NCBI GenBank assembly: GCA_004352715.1
Contig: SCFE01000037.1
Span: 222,531 to 262,548 of the forward strand
Direction: 5' to 3'
From: Hofstenia miamia
Lineage: Eukaryota > Xenacoelomorpha > Acoela
DNA: 40,018 nt
Positions 10,067 to 23,519 of this stretch are shown here, one piece after another (the stretch's first letter is position 1; each line of letters starts with the position of its first letter). Both the position numbers and the translations under genes were made by a program. Below the pieces are notes generated by a model. It searched no databases. It saw only the letters and a list, made by a program, of their open reading frames with translations, and had not been told where the DNA came from.

Positions 10067-13000
10067 GTATTATCAATTTCTCTCTATACGGAAATAAATG
10101 AATAAAATCGATTTTCAAATTAAATCCTTCGCAATAAAATATTTTTAAAATTGTCTGTATTACATACAGCAAATGGATCGCTTCTTCGTTTTGATTACTT
10201 TATTATTATTGTTATTATTAACTAGCCTTTATTTGTTTGTATAGTTCAATGTATATGATATATACACTATTACAAATGTATACTACACAATATATGTTAA
10301 AGTACAACTACAAACTTCGCATTTCTTATATTGTTGTGTAGGTTATTCCATTAATTTGTTGTTAGTACTGTAAAAGATTTTTGCCAAATTAATTGCATAA
10401 TTCTATATTCGCTTATGCATTTGTTTGTTCTTGCATTTAGCTTTAACTTGTTATTGAGTGGCCCCTGTGTGCTCTTAAAATGTTTATACAGATTTACTAG
10501 TCTTAAATATTGAATAAAGTAACTGGGCGCCAATATTCCGTGATACTTGAGAAACCTTCTGGTTTGTTGTCGTCTGATGGAAAACAATGTAGAAATCGAC
10601 CTGCTAAATTTGGTATTTATTCGTGCTTGTTGTTTTAGTGATATTCCACTGAGTAATATACATGCATATGAAAACTGGCTTGTAATAAATGTGCTAATTT
10701 GTTGTTTTCTTTGGACGATAGATCTTAATATTTTCAGATATTAGATGGAGAAAGCCATTTTCTTGATTTTGGTCGATATAAACTGTGGAAACTAGAGGCT
10801 TTCGTCTATTTCCACTCCCAGATATTTAACCACGCGGCCCTGTTTAATTGGTTCTCTTAACCCTGGAAGATGCTGGTATATGTTGTTATTTACCTTTTTA
10901 TTGTGCTTGCTTGCAAAGATGATAAATTGCGTCTTTTTACTATTCAAAGTTAATTTATTCCTAACAAAATATTTTTTGTAAGTTATTTGTAGCAGAAATA
11001 GGGTAATTGTCTTCACACCATATGAGTGTGTCGTCTGCGTATTGTATGATTTTGCAACAACTATTTACAGATTTAGTTATATCATTTATGTACAAGTTAA
11101 ACAGTACGGCGCCAAGCACAGTTCCTTGTTAGGCTCAATGTAATCAGAGTGCATTTCACCAATGCGTACGCACTGTTTCCTGTTTGCTAAAAAGCTTTTA
11201 ACCAATATTCTTGCGTTATGTTCGAATCCGTACTTTTCCAGTTTATGATTTAAAATTTCGTAGTCTATACTATCGAACGCCTTGCTTAAATCTAGCATTG
11301 CAACTGAGCTTGTGATGTTTGTGTTCAAATTAGCTCGGATATTTTCCGTAAATAAAAGGAGGGCATCAGTTGTACCCATCTTTTTCCGGAAGCCAAATTG
11401 GTTTTTTATTATGTTATTTGATTTTAAATAATAATTAATTTGTTTGCAAAGTAATTTTTCAAATAGTTTAGCAAATTGGTTTGTAATGGCAATTGGGCGA
11501 TAATTTTCAGGATTTTTTGGATCTCCTTTTTTGAAAATCAGTGTAATTTCTGATTTCTTTAGAATAGAGGGAAATGAATCGCAAAATTGCATGCGAACAA
11601 CAAATGATCTTCGAAACAATTAGCAATCTTCTTTATAAGGAATGTAGGGATACCCGAGGCTCGACATGACTTGTTTGCGTTTAGATTTTTTATCGCTCTT
11701 ACAATTTCATGATGATTGATATATCAAAAGCTGAACTTTGAATTTGTACAATCATCTTCATCCACATAGTCAATGTTCTCACCTTTAAAACGCCCCAATT
11801 GTATTAAGTAAGTTTGCTATTTCTCTGGGGTCACTTACTAGGCCATTAGAAGATAGTAGCTCTTTTACTTCACAACTTTGATCCTTGTCTTTGTTCAATA
11901 ATCTTCTAATAAATGCCCATTTATCTTTTGATTGCTTTAATTTCTCATACGTTCTTTTAGATTCTTTTTCATAATGCTGTTTTTTAATTTGCATAGTTTT
12001 CTGCTAACTTCTTTGTGTGTACCAGATAGTACTTCTGATCTTTGGGAACAAAGACTTTTCCATATTAACTTTTTTTCTTTTTCCAACGATTTAATAGCTG
12101 AATCTTTAGGGGAAAATTTTTTTGTTGTAATGATGTATCTCCATTTATAAGGTTCCATTTTGCTCAAACAATTAATTATTTCATTAATCATAAACGTTAA
12201 AATCTCATTTGAAGTTGTCATAGAATAAATTCTGTCCCAATTTCAATTCCGCAGAAGTTCTTTAAATTTATTTTCATCAAAATTGTCAAAACTCCTTCAT
12301 AGCACTCTTTTCTTTTTAGATATTTTATGTTCTACGCTCGATATGTATATTAAAAAATTATGGTATGAGAAAGAATTAAGAAAAACGACTGAAATTTTCT
12401 TTTCGAATTTGTAAGAAAGTAGTCTATAAGAAAATTTTCTCTTTTTGGTATAGTTTTGTTAACAATTTCTAAGTTCATATCATTACAAGTGTTGTCAATA
12501 AGAACTCCTTCATTTTTAAAATAAAAAATTCAGTGCATTTTCGATTTTATTAAAGTTGAACAATTCAGTAGTTGTATGGTTAAACCAAGTTTCAGTTACT
12601 GCATAAACTGTATTTTCATTTAGTGTTTCAAAAATTTCTTTAAATTCATCTCTATGTGCTATTAAGCTCCTAGCTTTAAGATTAGCCATATTAATGTTGT
12701 TTTCAAAATTGCTTGCAGTGCACCTTAGTTCTGAGATATCCAAAATTTTTGGTCCAGGGTTCAATTCAATATCGCCTGATAGTAAAAGTGTTGTTATTGT
12801 ATGTAAAGTAATTGTATAAATTAATTTGCAGAATAAGAGACTTATAAAATTGTTTACATAAAAAACACATTTAGTACGATTACATGGAATATATATATAT
12901 AGGTAAAGACCTATACAAATTGGTTCGAGAGTGAAGTTTGTGAATTTGACTTGAAGTTATAACACACAATAATTAATAAAAATGAAAGGTACCTCTTAGA

Positions 13001-16000
13001 CATGTTGAGTTAGTTAAGTTTTTCTAGAAGTTTCTTAAGAAGCAAGATGACTTCCTTTGAAGGATCTTTCGCATTCACTACCTCACTATATTTCTGATTA
13101 GATTGAGTAGGTGCAGATCTGATTTATATTTCGGGATGTACATATGAGGTTGAGTTTGAAAATTTCGATCTATGTGCCGTTCGTAGTGTCCAAAAAATAT
13201 CTTTATATTCTGTACAAAAGCTGCTAATCCCGTTCTTGAGAGATGCGTATTATCCCTCTCCAATTACTTCCCATTGATTAACTTTGGTTCACATAAAATT
13301 GATTAAATATTTCAATTTAATGAATACTTTTATTGATTATTTAATTTACATTTAGCATCTACCTCTGGAAATATTGTTTCCAGTATACATTCTCATGATG
13401 CCTTTGCGTTTTTCACGGACTTAGTTAATAAAATTGCCTCTGTAAATGGTGCTCTTCAGAAGACTGAAATCATGAAGAAGGTAGTGGATGATGTATATGA
13501 GGGTGACTTGTATTTATTGGTTAAGCTACTGCTTCCTAAATGTGATCAAAGTATGACATTAATATTTTTTGATGTTTTGCTCTTTATATTTATGATCGGC
13601 GAATTTTTGTAAAATGGTTGTTAAGTAAATATATCCTTAATAATTACATAATTTTTCATATACATTTTATAGGAGTGTATAATCTTCACAATAAAACATT
13701 GATAAAGCATTTCTCTCGCATATTCAGTTTGCCTGAGGATGAAATGGCTGATCATTTTGACCAATCCGGAGATGCATCGGATACAATTTCCTATTATTTC
13801 TCCAAAAGTACATCCGTTGCACCTGCTTCATCGAGCACCCTTACAATTAAAGAGGTATATTTTATAAATAAAGTTGTCCTTGTGGTATTAGCTTTTTCTA
13901 TTTGGAAATATCTTGTGCCGCGATGAACTTAACACAATACTTAAGTATCTAATAATTTGACAATTTCATTAATACATTTTTCTTTTAAATTCTTTGCGAA
14001 CTGAGAGTTTTTAGTAAATTACTGTTGTATATTAGTCGGAGTTCATCCGTAATTTAATACTACCTGTTTTATTTTTATTTTATGAAATATTTACTTATAT
14101 TTTGCCTTGATGCAACAACATATGTTGACTTTCAGTTATTTAAACATATGTCCCTCTAGTTTGGTATTAATTAAGAAGCTTTGTGCGTTTTCTTAGAAAT
14201 ATGTGGGGAGTGCTAATTTATTTCATTTAAATATTTCAATAGTAAAATATAGTTTTAATTTAACTAATTTTAGGTAGATGACTTCCTTACTAGTTTATCA
14301 CAGCCAAGCGCTCCATTACCGCGTCTTACCGAACTTGTTCCTAAGTGTACTGTGGATGATTTGACTATGATTATTCGTCTTATTCGCAGTGACTTGAAAA
14401 TGAATGCGGGAACTAAGCCTATATTGGATGCACTAGACCCTGGGGCTTATGAAGCATACAGGGTAATTAAAACAAAGACTGGTGTATATGTAATGAATTG
14501 TCAATATTATTTTAGTCATCAACTGATTTGAAATCTGTGATTGAAAGAGTGCTGGAACGTCCGACTCTTGGTAAAAAACAAATAAGTGCGCACATGAACG
14601 TTTTAACACCAATCAAGCCTATGCTTGCTGAGGCTTGCAAGTCCGTCGAATACGCTCTTAAGAAATGTCCTCTAGGCATGTTTGCAGAGATAAAATATGA
14701 CGGTGAACGAGTTCAGGTAGGCCTACTTTTTAGACCCTTGAACATTTGATGTATCAAACTGATGTTGAGTGATGTGTTGTAGAAAATTTAATGTTAATTA
14801 ATTTCATTTCTATGCATGATCTTAGATATTGTAGCTAAGATATTTCCTAGACGATTGTTTAGGCTTCTAGCCGCGTGCTTTGTATTTTACTTGAACATAT
14901 TTTCAAATATTTATTCCCTTTTTTATCAAATTGAAAGTCTGTTATCAGATTTTATACAACAAGATTATCTGAATGTGTAATGTGAGCTTAAAGTCATTAT
15001 TTCATGAATATTTCAAAGTAATTTAGTTAAAACACATTTCAGGTGCACAAAAGTGGTTCAAAGTTCGAGTATTACTCAAGAAGTCTAAAACCTGTACTGC
15101 CTCATAAAACAGCGCACATCAAAGACTATTTGCCTCTAGCCTGTCCACATGGTCACTCAATGATTTTGGATAGTGAAGTACTTCTGATGGATAAGGACAC
15201 TAGTGAACCTCTGCCATTTGGAACTTTGAATATCCACAAAAAGAATGCCTTCTCTAGTGCCTGTGTAAGATTTTTAATTTTTTGTTAACGATATAATTGC
15301 CTGGAAAGGGATAGCTTCTTATTAAATTTATTCGTGAAATATTTAGTTTAATTGCTGACGTTAACGATGTTTATTTGTTGTTTTAGTTAATATATTTGTA
15401 TTAGGTGTGTTTATTTGTGTTCGATTGTTTGATGTTCAATGGAGAAGATTTAACTAAAAAGCCGATTAAGTACCGCAGAAAAATTCTTGAAGAAAACCTT
15501 ACGGAAGTTCCACATAGGATTCTTTTGTCAGAGGCCAAGGTTGTTCATCAGCGCGAGGATCTCTCTCAGTTGATAATGAAAACAATTAAAAAGGTTTTGA
15601 CTAAATGTAAATATTATATATATATATATATTTAATGGCCTCTTTAAAGCGTTTTATTTCAGTGCCAATAATAATAATAATTATAATAATAATAATAATA
15701 ATAGTAATAATAATAATAAAAGATTTTATCAGCCAGGCAAAGGCAAAAAATAGAAATGAAGAAAAATCAAGTTTTTCGTCAACCAAGACATTCAAAGTAG
15801 ATGCAGATGAATGAGGAATCAAAACGAGAGAACGGGTCAGCGAAGAGGAAAGACAGCAGAGATTTCTTAAAGCGCGAGGACGAGGAAAACAGTCAATAGC
15901 AGTTGGAGCTTTGAGAGTCAGGAGGAAATTTGCAGAAGCCCAAGCAAACGAGTAAAAAACGAGTGAAACGCGCGATATTTCTTGAGACGACGGACAGAGA

Positions 16001-19000
16001 ACGTGACAATACCATGAGTGAGTAGAGTGGGAATTCGAGAATTTTATAAGTGAAATTGATCAAGGTCCAGCTTGCAAGCAGTAAACAATTGAACAGGAGG
16101 AGACACAAGTATGAAAGTAATGGTACAGCGAGAGAATCTATGGTAAGGGAGACATCCATTTGAAAGCACGTTTCTGGAACTTTTTCATAGAGTGGAAAAA
16201 GGCACGAGACGGCCACCAACAAGGAGAAGCGTAGAGAAAAATTTCTCAGCAGATGAGGTGTTAAAGGGAACATTACGAAAGAGAGCAAAGAGTGCAGAAT
16301 TAGCTTTACGGAGACGCAAGGAGACATGTCCAATTCAATTTATGTTGGCAGCAAATTAAACTACAAAATGAGTATGATGAGAAAATATTTCACTGGGAGA
16401 GGTAGATCATTTGGAGAAGACACTGAAAAGAAGATGCCACATGTCTTAGTAGGACTAAAATTAAGATGGTTAACAAAAGTCCAAATAGACGACAGATCAA
16501 GATCATATGAGATATTGGAGACAAAAGAACTGCCAAAATCAAAAATCGCAGTGTCATAGAGATAAAGTAAGCAGGACGAGTTGCGAACAGTTTGCATAAC
16601 TATTCCTATACCTGCAGTTTTAAATCAGTATTGAATGATGGAAAATTGTTACATTTGCCATTAAGGCATGTAATAGATAATTTTCTGAATGTTTATTTCT
16701 TCTTGAAATATTCGTTTAGGGTTTGGAAGGCTTAGTATTGAAGGATATCAATAGTGTATATGAGCCAGGAAAGAGGCACTGGTTAAAAGTTAAAAAAGAT
16801 TATTTAAATGAAGGCGCAATGGCTGATACTGCTGATCTAGTTTGTCTTGGAGGTTATTACGGTACTGGTGTTAAAGGCGGGATAATGTCTGTGTTTTTAA
16901 TGGGGTGCTATTCAGAAGCAGATGGGAAGTGGTGCACTGTTACAAAGGTTAGTGGAGGATTCTCCGATGCAATGCTAACGAAACTTAACAAAGAACTTGA
17001 TATGAAGAAGATATCTCGTGATTCATCACTTTTACCTTCGTGGATCAAATGCAATAAGTTAGATTTTTCATATTCTAATTGTTTAATATTCTAACATTGT
17101 TTTATTTTTAAATGAAGTGCACATTTGCCTTTTTATTATACAGTTAGATTCTATTAATACTTGCTGCTACCATCACACTCTCAGACCTCCGCAATCTCTC
17201 TGATTCTCAATTATTCTCTGTTGTTGGTGCTCTCAAAAAGGATAACCTTATGCCACTGCTATGTCAAGCCGGCCTCTCTCTATCTAGTTCAGCCCATCTA
17301 CTAATGACACCCATTCAAATGGCAAACTCACGTGTGGTGTTTCATCCCTTAACCCTCAGATGAAAATTGGGGCCATTTGACCCCCCAAACTAAATTCTGA
17401 ATGTTCTTGCCAATTAACTAACATATAAGTTCATAGGAGAGTTATAATTTTAATATATAGTTTTAAGAGATGTACTAAAAATTTGAAAATCGAAAGCAGT
17501 TTTTGAAGTATAAATAGTTGGTGGAATTTTCTTAATTGTTATTTGAGGATTATATCTTTGTATCACACAAGATGTTATCAAGTTCTCATCTAGATCCCTT
17601 CAAAACTCTTATTCATTCTTACATTACCTTCATTCGAAGTCTGACTTCTCTAATTTGAAATGGAATCTTCCCTCTGCTCACTACGACTTGGAAAAAGCCA
17701 ATCTCTTCAACACCTGCTTCTGATTCGGACTATTTTTGCCCTGGTCCACCTCATGCCTCCTTATTCATTCCTCTTTGTCCATGACATTGCTTTCATGCTT
17801 ATTATTCCTGGTTGTCTGTTTCTTGTTATTCTGTTGGCTTCCTTTCCTTAGTAATTCATGAAACTTTTTTAACACGTTCCATCAATTTTAAGCATCTTTA
17901 CACCTTCGTTCGCTCCTCTAAGCGTTTTCCACTTTATTGGAAAACCCCTTGGACCTCTCCTCTCAGGTGACCTCTTACCATCCAATAGCTATTCTTTCTC
18001 GGTTATCAATAATCTTTGAGCGCCTTGTTTTTCGCCATCTCGTCTCTTCTCAGAATGGAAACCTTCTACCATCGCCCCTCTGATCGAAAAATGCTATCTT
18101 CAATCCAGTTGTAATGATCCTGGAGGCGTGATCTTTGTTGACATTTCTAAAGCTGTATGATAGGCTCCCTCATTCTATTGACAAGTTACGTTTATTTGGT
18201 TTTGATGTTGATTTCATCCAATTTTTCCAGTCTTATCTAACCATCCGTCGTCAATGTGTCAAGATCAATTCATCTTTCTCTTCCTCTGCTCATGTAGCTC
18301 NCCCACTCTACTCGTTCTCATGGTGTTGTCACGTTCTCTGTCCGCCGTCTCTAGAAAAATATCGCGCGCTTCACTCGTTTTTTACTCGTTTGCTTCGGCT
18401 TCTGCAAATTTCCTTCTGACTCTCAAAGCTCCAACTGTTATTGATTTTTTTCCTCGCCCTCGCTCTTCAAGAAATCTCGCTGTCTTTCTTTTTCGCTGAT
18501 CCGTTCTCTCGCTTCGATTACTCATTCTTCTGCTCCTACTTCATCTCCTGTGAATTTCTTCGTTGCCGAAAAATTTGATTTTTATTCAATTGTATTATTT
18601 TGTTTTTACCGGCCTAATAATGACTTTTTTATTTTTTTATTGTTCTACGAATAAAAATACAAAATTCTATAGATTTGCGAATTCTGTCTCAACTCCACGA
18701 TAAATTTCTCATAAAACACTGTTCACCGATTGTGCAGAAACTTTTCAGGAAGGATTGTTATGTTCCTTTATTGAAACTGTTATATACAAGAACATTTTGC
18801 ATAAGTATTTGCGAAGAGAACATTTTAGCATATTTCAAAACCTCAAGTTGATAACAAACACTCATTTAATAGAAATAAATGTATCTAGCAACTTTTGTTA
18901 GATATACTTGTTGATATTTNCCAAAGTTCTGGGTTTAGTCTTCTTTATTTTCTTGTTGCCATTAAGGACCTCCCTCCATCTGTTCTCAGCTCGTCCTTCA

Positions 19001-22000
19001 TTTTTCTCTTCATCATACTCATCTTGGAGTTCAACTTGCTGCCAACTTAATTTGGACTGGACATTTGTCTTTGCGACTCCGAAAAGCTAATTCCGCACTC
19101 TTTGCCCTCTTTTCTAATGTTCCCTTTAATACCTCATCTGCTGTGAAACTTTTGTTGTTCAAGTCACTTCCTTCTGCTATTCTTTATGCTTCTCCCATTT
19201 GGTGGTCGTCTCGCGCCTTGTTCCACTCCAAGGAACATTTCCAGAAACGTGCTTTCAAATGGATTTCTCCCTTCCCATATAAAGATGCTCTGCTCTATTT
19301 TTTCACTCTCCCACTGTCACTTCACCTTCATACCTGTGATCTCCTGCTCGATCGTTTATTGACTCTCAATCTGAACCTTGATCCATTTGATTTTATAAAA
19401 TTCTCTAATTCCCACTCTACTCGTTCTCATGGTGTTGTCACGTTCTCTGTCCGCCGTCTCTAGAAAAATATCGCGCGCTTCACTCGTTTTTTACTCGTTT
19501 GCTTCGGCTTCTGCAAATTTCCTTCTGACTCTCAAAGCTCCAACTGTTATTGATTTTTTTCCTCGCCCTCGCTCTNTATATATATATATATACAGTATAT
19601 ATATAGTGAACATAGATGCAATAATTTCAGGATTGTTTGCGCCTTTGGAATTCAGCTTCCATGGCATTTGGATAATTAGTTGTGGAGATTATTGTGTAGG
19701 TCATGTAAGTGAAGCTGGCAATTTTATCTGACTCCACTCTACTATTAATGTTTGCCCCCTTTCCGATTTCTTAAAAATTGAAAATTCATTCGTACATTGT
19801 CAGCTCCTCCATAAAATTTTTTTTGAAAATACAGCCTTGTTCATAATGTGAAATAATTGAAAATACTGTTTGCAATTTTTTTTCTGTGGAATTTTTTCCA
19901 GGAATTTTGGAACTATAATTTTTCGTATTTCAAAGGAAATAGTTTTACCACTCATTTTGCGGTGAATAATGATATAAGTGCTCAGCAATTGTTACAAATG
20001 TTTAGACCTAAATGCTGACAGGTACATTTTGAAATTAAGCACTCACACTTTCAAAGTACTAGTAAGAACAAAGAGAACAACGTTAATTTGAAAAGCATTA
20101 ATCTGCACTATTATGCACAAGGCTGTATTTGTGGAATACGATTCCTGGGTAGACAATCATTCGCGAAACATTTTATTTGATCTACTTTTAATTTTGAAGG
20201 AATTATTTTTTCTTGTTAGTAAATCGGTTGTCAGGATTCTATTCAGGCCTTTAGTCAGCGAGCTAATTGATGTGGCGGGACAGTTTTTACGCGCCAAAAG
20301 AAAAATCCTTGTATAAGACAATGCATGCCATTTACAAGTATTTTTAGTGCTTCTACACTTATTACAATTTTTAAATGATTACTAGTAGAACTGAGTTGTT
20401 GTTCTCAGGCATTGTAATATGAATATTATAGGTTCGAATTCTTTTTTCTGTTAAATTCCATATAAAACATGTATATACAGTTGCAAACTTCGTGCCTTTA
20501 ACTTTCAAAAAAATGGCTCAAAGTAAGTTCTACTTTGCTTAAATCAACAATCATTTGAGTGATTTCTTTCTTTTAGCATTCTACCATGCAATGAGATAAA
20601 TTTATTCTGGTTAATGCTGAAAACTAACATTTGCATTTGTAAAAATACTGATGAATAGGCTGGTGACCATCTGTACGTGAGATTTTTTAAATGAAAATTT
20701 TATTTTTATTTATTTTATCACAATTTTTTATACATACAATAAACAAAAATCGAGAAAGTAACCAATAATTCAATTTCAAAAAAATGCCTTTTGTGATCGT
20801 TTTCACATTTATTTGTTTCATGACAATTTATTCAAAAGAACATATTTGAGAAGTTTGAATGAGTCTTTATATAAGAAATTAATTAACTTTTTGTTCCTAT
20901 GGAAAGACTGCTTGTATTTTTTAATGCTAATTACTATCACTATTTCATTTTTATATGTTTGTCGTTTTAAAACTTAAAATGTAATTCGTATATTGAATTC
21001 AATTGTTTTATGATAATGGGATGTCCATTATTCCATATATTTCAATTGCAGCGGGATAAAATGTAATCCATCCAAATTAAGGTTTATTTACTAGCGATAA
21101 GTTTTCATAACAAACGGCATCATTAGAATATTATGTAATTGCTTTAAGGTTTAAAATGTTTCTTCGTTCAGGATCAATGGATTCACTACGGTTTCAATGT
21201 TGCGGCATAATTGTGTAATATTATTATTGGTGAAAACGTTTAGAGAACAATAAATCCGTAACTACCAAAGAAAAATTACTGTTCCAAAGCCTAAATTATT
21301 TGCTCAATACAGGAATTGAAATAATATAATGTAAAAAGCACAGCTTAACCTTCATTGCTAAATGTAAGCCTACAATATTGCTAACAGGTATTTGTTAGTA
21401 GAACTTCTTCCTCACTGCGCAATGCACAATTGATGTCATTTTCCAACAATGTCATTCTTTGCCATCCTGATAAAGCATAGCTATTGCCTTTAGTAGTTAT
21501 TGCAACAAAGGGAATCCCTTGTTTTTGCTGCGACACTTATTAATTAAGTATGACTTGCTTAGTTTTATTACACACTATACCGAAATTACCGTAAAGATTT
21601 TACGAATTGTATTTTCAAATTTAAGCTACAAACTAATCATAAATATCATAAAATGATAACGTCTACTTGTTTATCAGAGTTTTCAATAGGGTTCGTTTTT
21701 CACTGAGATTTTGGGGTTGTTGGATGCAATTAATCGTAGAAAGGCTTTTATATCCACACAGCTAAACCCACGGGCCATCGATGATTCTGAAGTTTTTACT
21801 ACTACATTGTAGTTTGGACCACCACATTCACGAAGCATATCACATGCCCACCATATCCATCGTAAGGGCATCCCCCAACTTTTGCCACCAAATATGTCTT
21901 GTTTTGCGTAGTAAATCTCCGTTATTATATCAGATGGAATGAACTTTGATTGAAATGTTGGAAAGTAGTACCGTTTAATTGTAAGACCGTTTTGATTGAC

Positions 22001-23485
22001 TTTACAGTATTTGTCGTCGTATACGAAGTCATCCATTTTAATGTATTCTTTGTATTACTACAGCGGAGTTTTTGCGTGTGATTTATAGTTTATTACGATT
22101 GCGCAATATTTCGTTAGCTTACAGTGCGTTGAATTTGATTACTTAACTCTAGCACTGCTCTTTTTCAAACAAACCGTTCATTACTATAAATGATTCTAGT
22201 CACAAGAATAATATAATACTAATATGATTGAGCGTCAGAGAATATGTCATCACGTGTAGAAAGGCCAACCGCATGTATCATATATAAATTCCCTATGGAG
22301 TGCATATCTACTATAAATCCTACGTGTTTTTTCATGTTTGTAATAGAACCTATCAAGGGAGGCGATACAACGTTTTCAGAGAGATACATACCAATTTTTT
22401 GAGAATTATACTTACAATTACTTATACAGCATACTTTTCCCTAAATTCACTCATTTATATGTTCTCTCTAATTTGACTATTGATAACTTTTAGGTAAAGA
22501 TGTATATGCATAATGCGCTATGTTTTGCACCTCTGAAATCCATCTCATCAATTTCAACGTAGACTACTTGGGCATGTTTCATGGCATCCTGTGCTACTTT
22601 TAGCTCTCAAAATAGATCACGAATAATTGCACTTTTTTCAATTAGTGATGTACAAAGGGAAACACTATGATTGGGATGTATGTCATTTTGGATGAAGTGC
22701 TTCCTGATGATCAAAATACAAATTTTAAATCAAGAGTGAATATTTTTTTGCTCACCTTGTAAATACTGTGGAGTTTTTCTTGTCTTAACAAAAGTATTAA
22801 TTTCTCAAAAGGTAATTTACAGTCGGTTATTGACTGAGGCACACTCTTTTTTCTTGTAAAAATAAATATAGAGTATCTTTACAATATCAAATTTTGTCCC
22901 TCTTTACTCTTTTTCCCATTTTCAGAACAGCCTGCAAAATCCAAGAAAACTAAGTTGTTTCCACAGTTGGCCATTTTCCAAAGTATAGCTAAATTACTAG
23001 GTCTCAGAAAACTTGATATTTTCTACAACATTTTTTTATTCAATTGTATTTAAAATAAATTTTTGAAGTTTGTTCATTAATGAACATTTTTGTAAATCTA
23101 CAGTAACGTTCTTAAATAGTTGAAAAGTACAACTTGCTTATTAAGACGAAGATACTTTAGGCAATTGACACCTGATTTTGTTTCATCTAATCCTAAAACG
23201 TCTCCTGTTTGGGAAATTACTGGAGCAGAGTTTTCAAAATCCGAAAACCACTCTGCCGATGGAATCTCAATTCGCTTTCCACGGGTTTCTAAATTTCGTG
23301 ATGACAAGACATGGAAGGAAGCCACTAGCCTGGAAAGATTGAAGATTTTGTTTGCCAAATCAAAGGAAACAAGTGATATAGATGTTGAACTTTTAGATGA
23401 TTCCCCATCTACTTCCCAGGTCTGTTTTTCATTTTTGGATTGCACACATTATATACTTCTCAAGCTTAGACATCATATATTTTCG

Positions 23486-23519
<34 letters not shown>

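Noticed and set aside
10067-10101. LIG3 exon 1 continuing to the stop at 10101
   Set aside because: The tail GIINFSLYGNK does not fit the family, a donor lies at 10067, and the phase matches exon 2.
15604-15822. Isoleucine-rich and YI-repeat frames near 15.6-15.8 kb
   Set aside because: Translation of (TA)n and the (ATT)n tail of LINE copy D.
20113-20316. 67-codon + frame in LIG3 intron 8
   Set aside because: ATG-initiated but without recognisable motifs, and its composition is like the intron background. Not enough to call a gene.
20431-20441. GGTTCGAATTC, a near match to a tRNA/SINE B box
   Set aside because: No A box at the right distance and no cloverleaf or acceptor stem around it.
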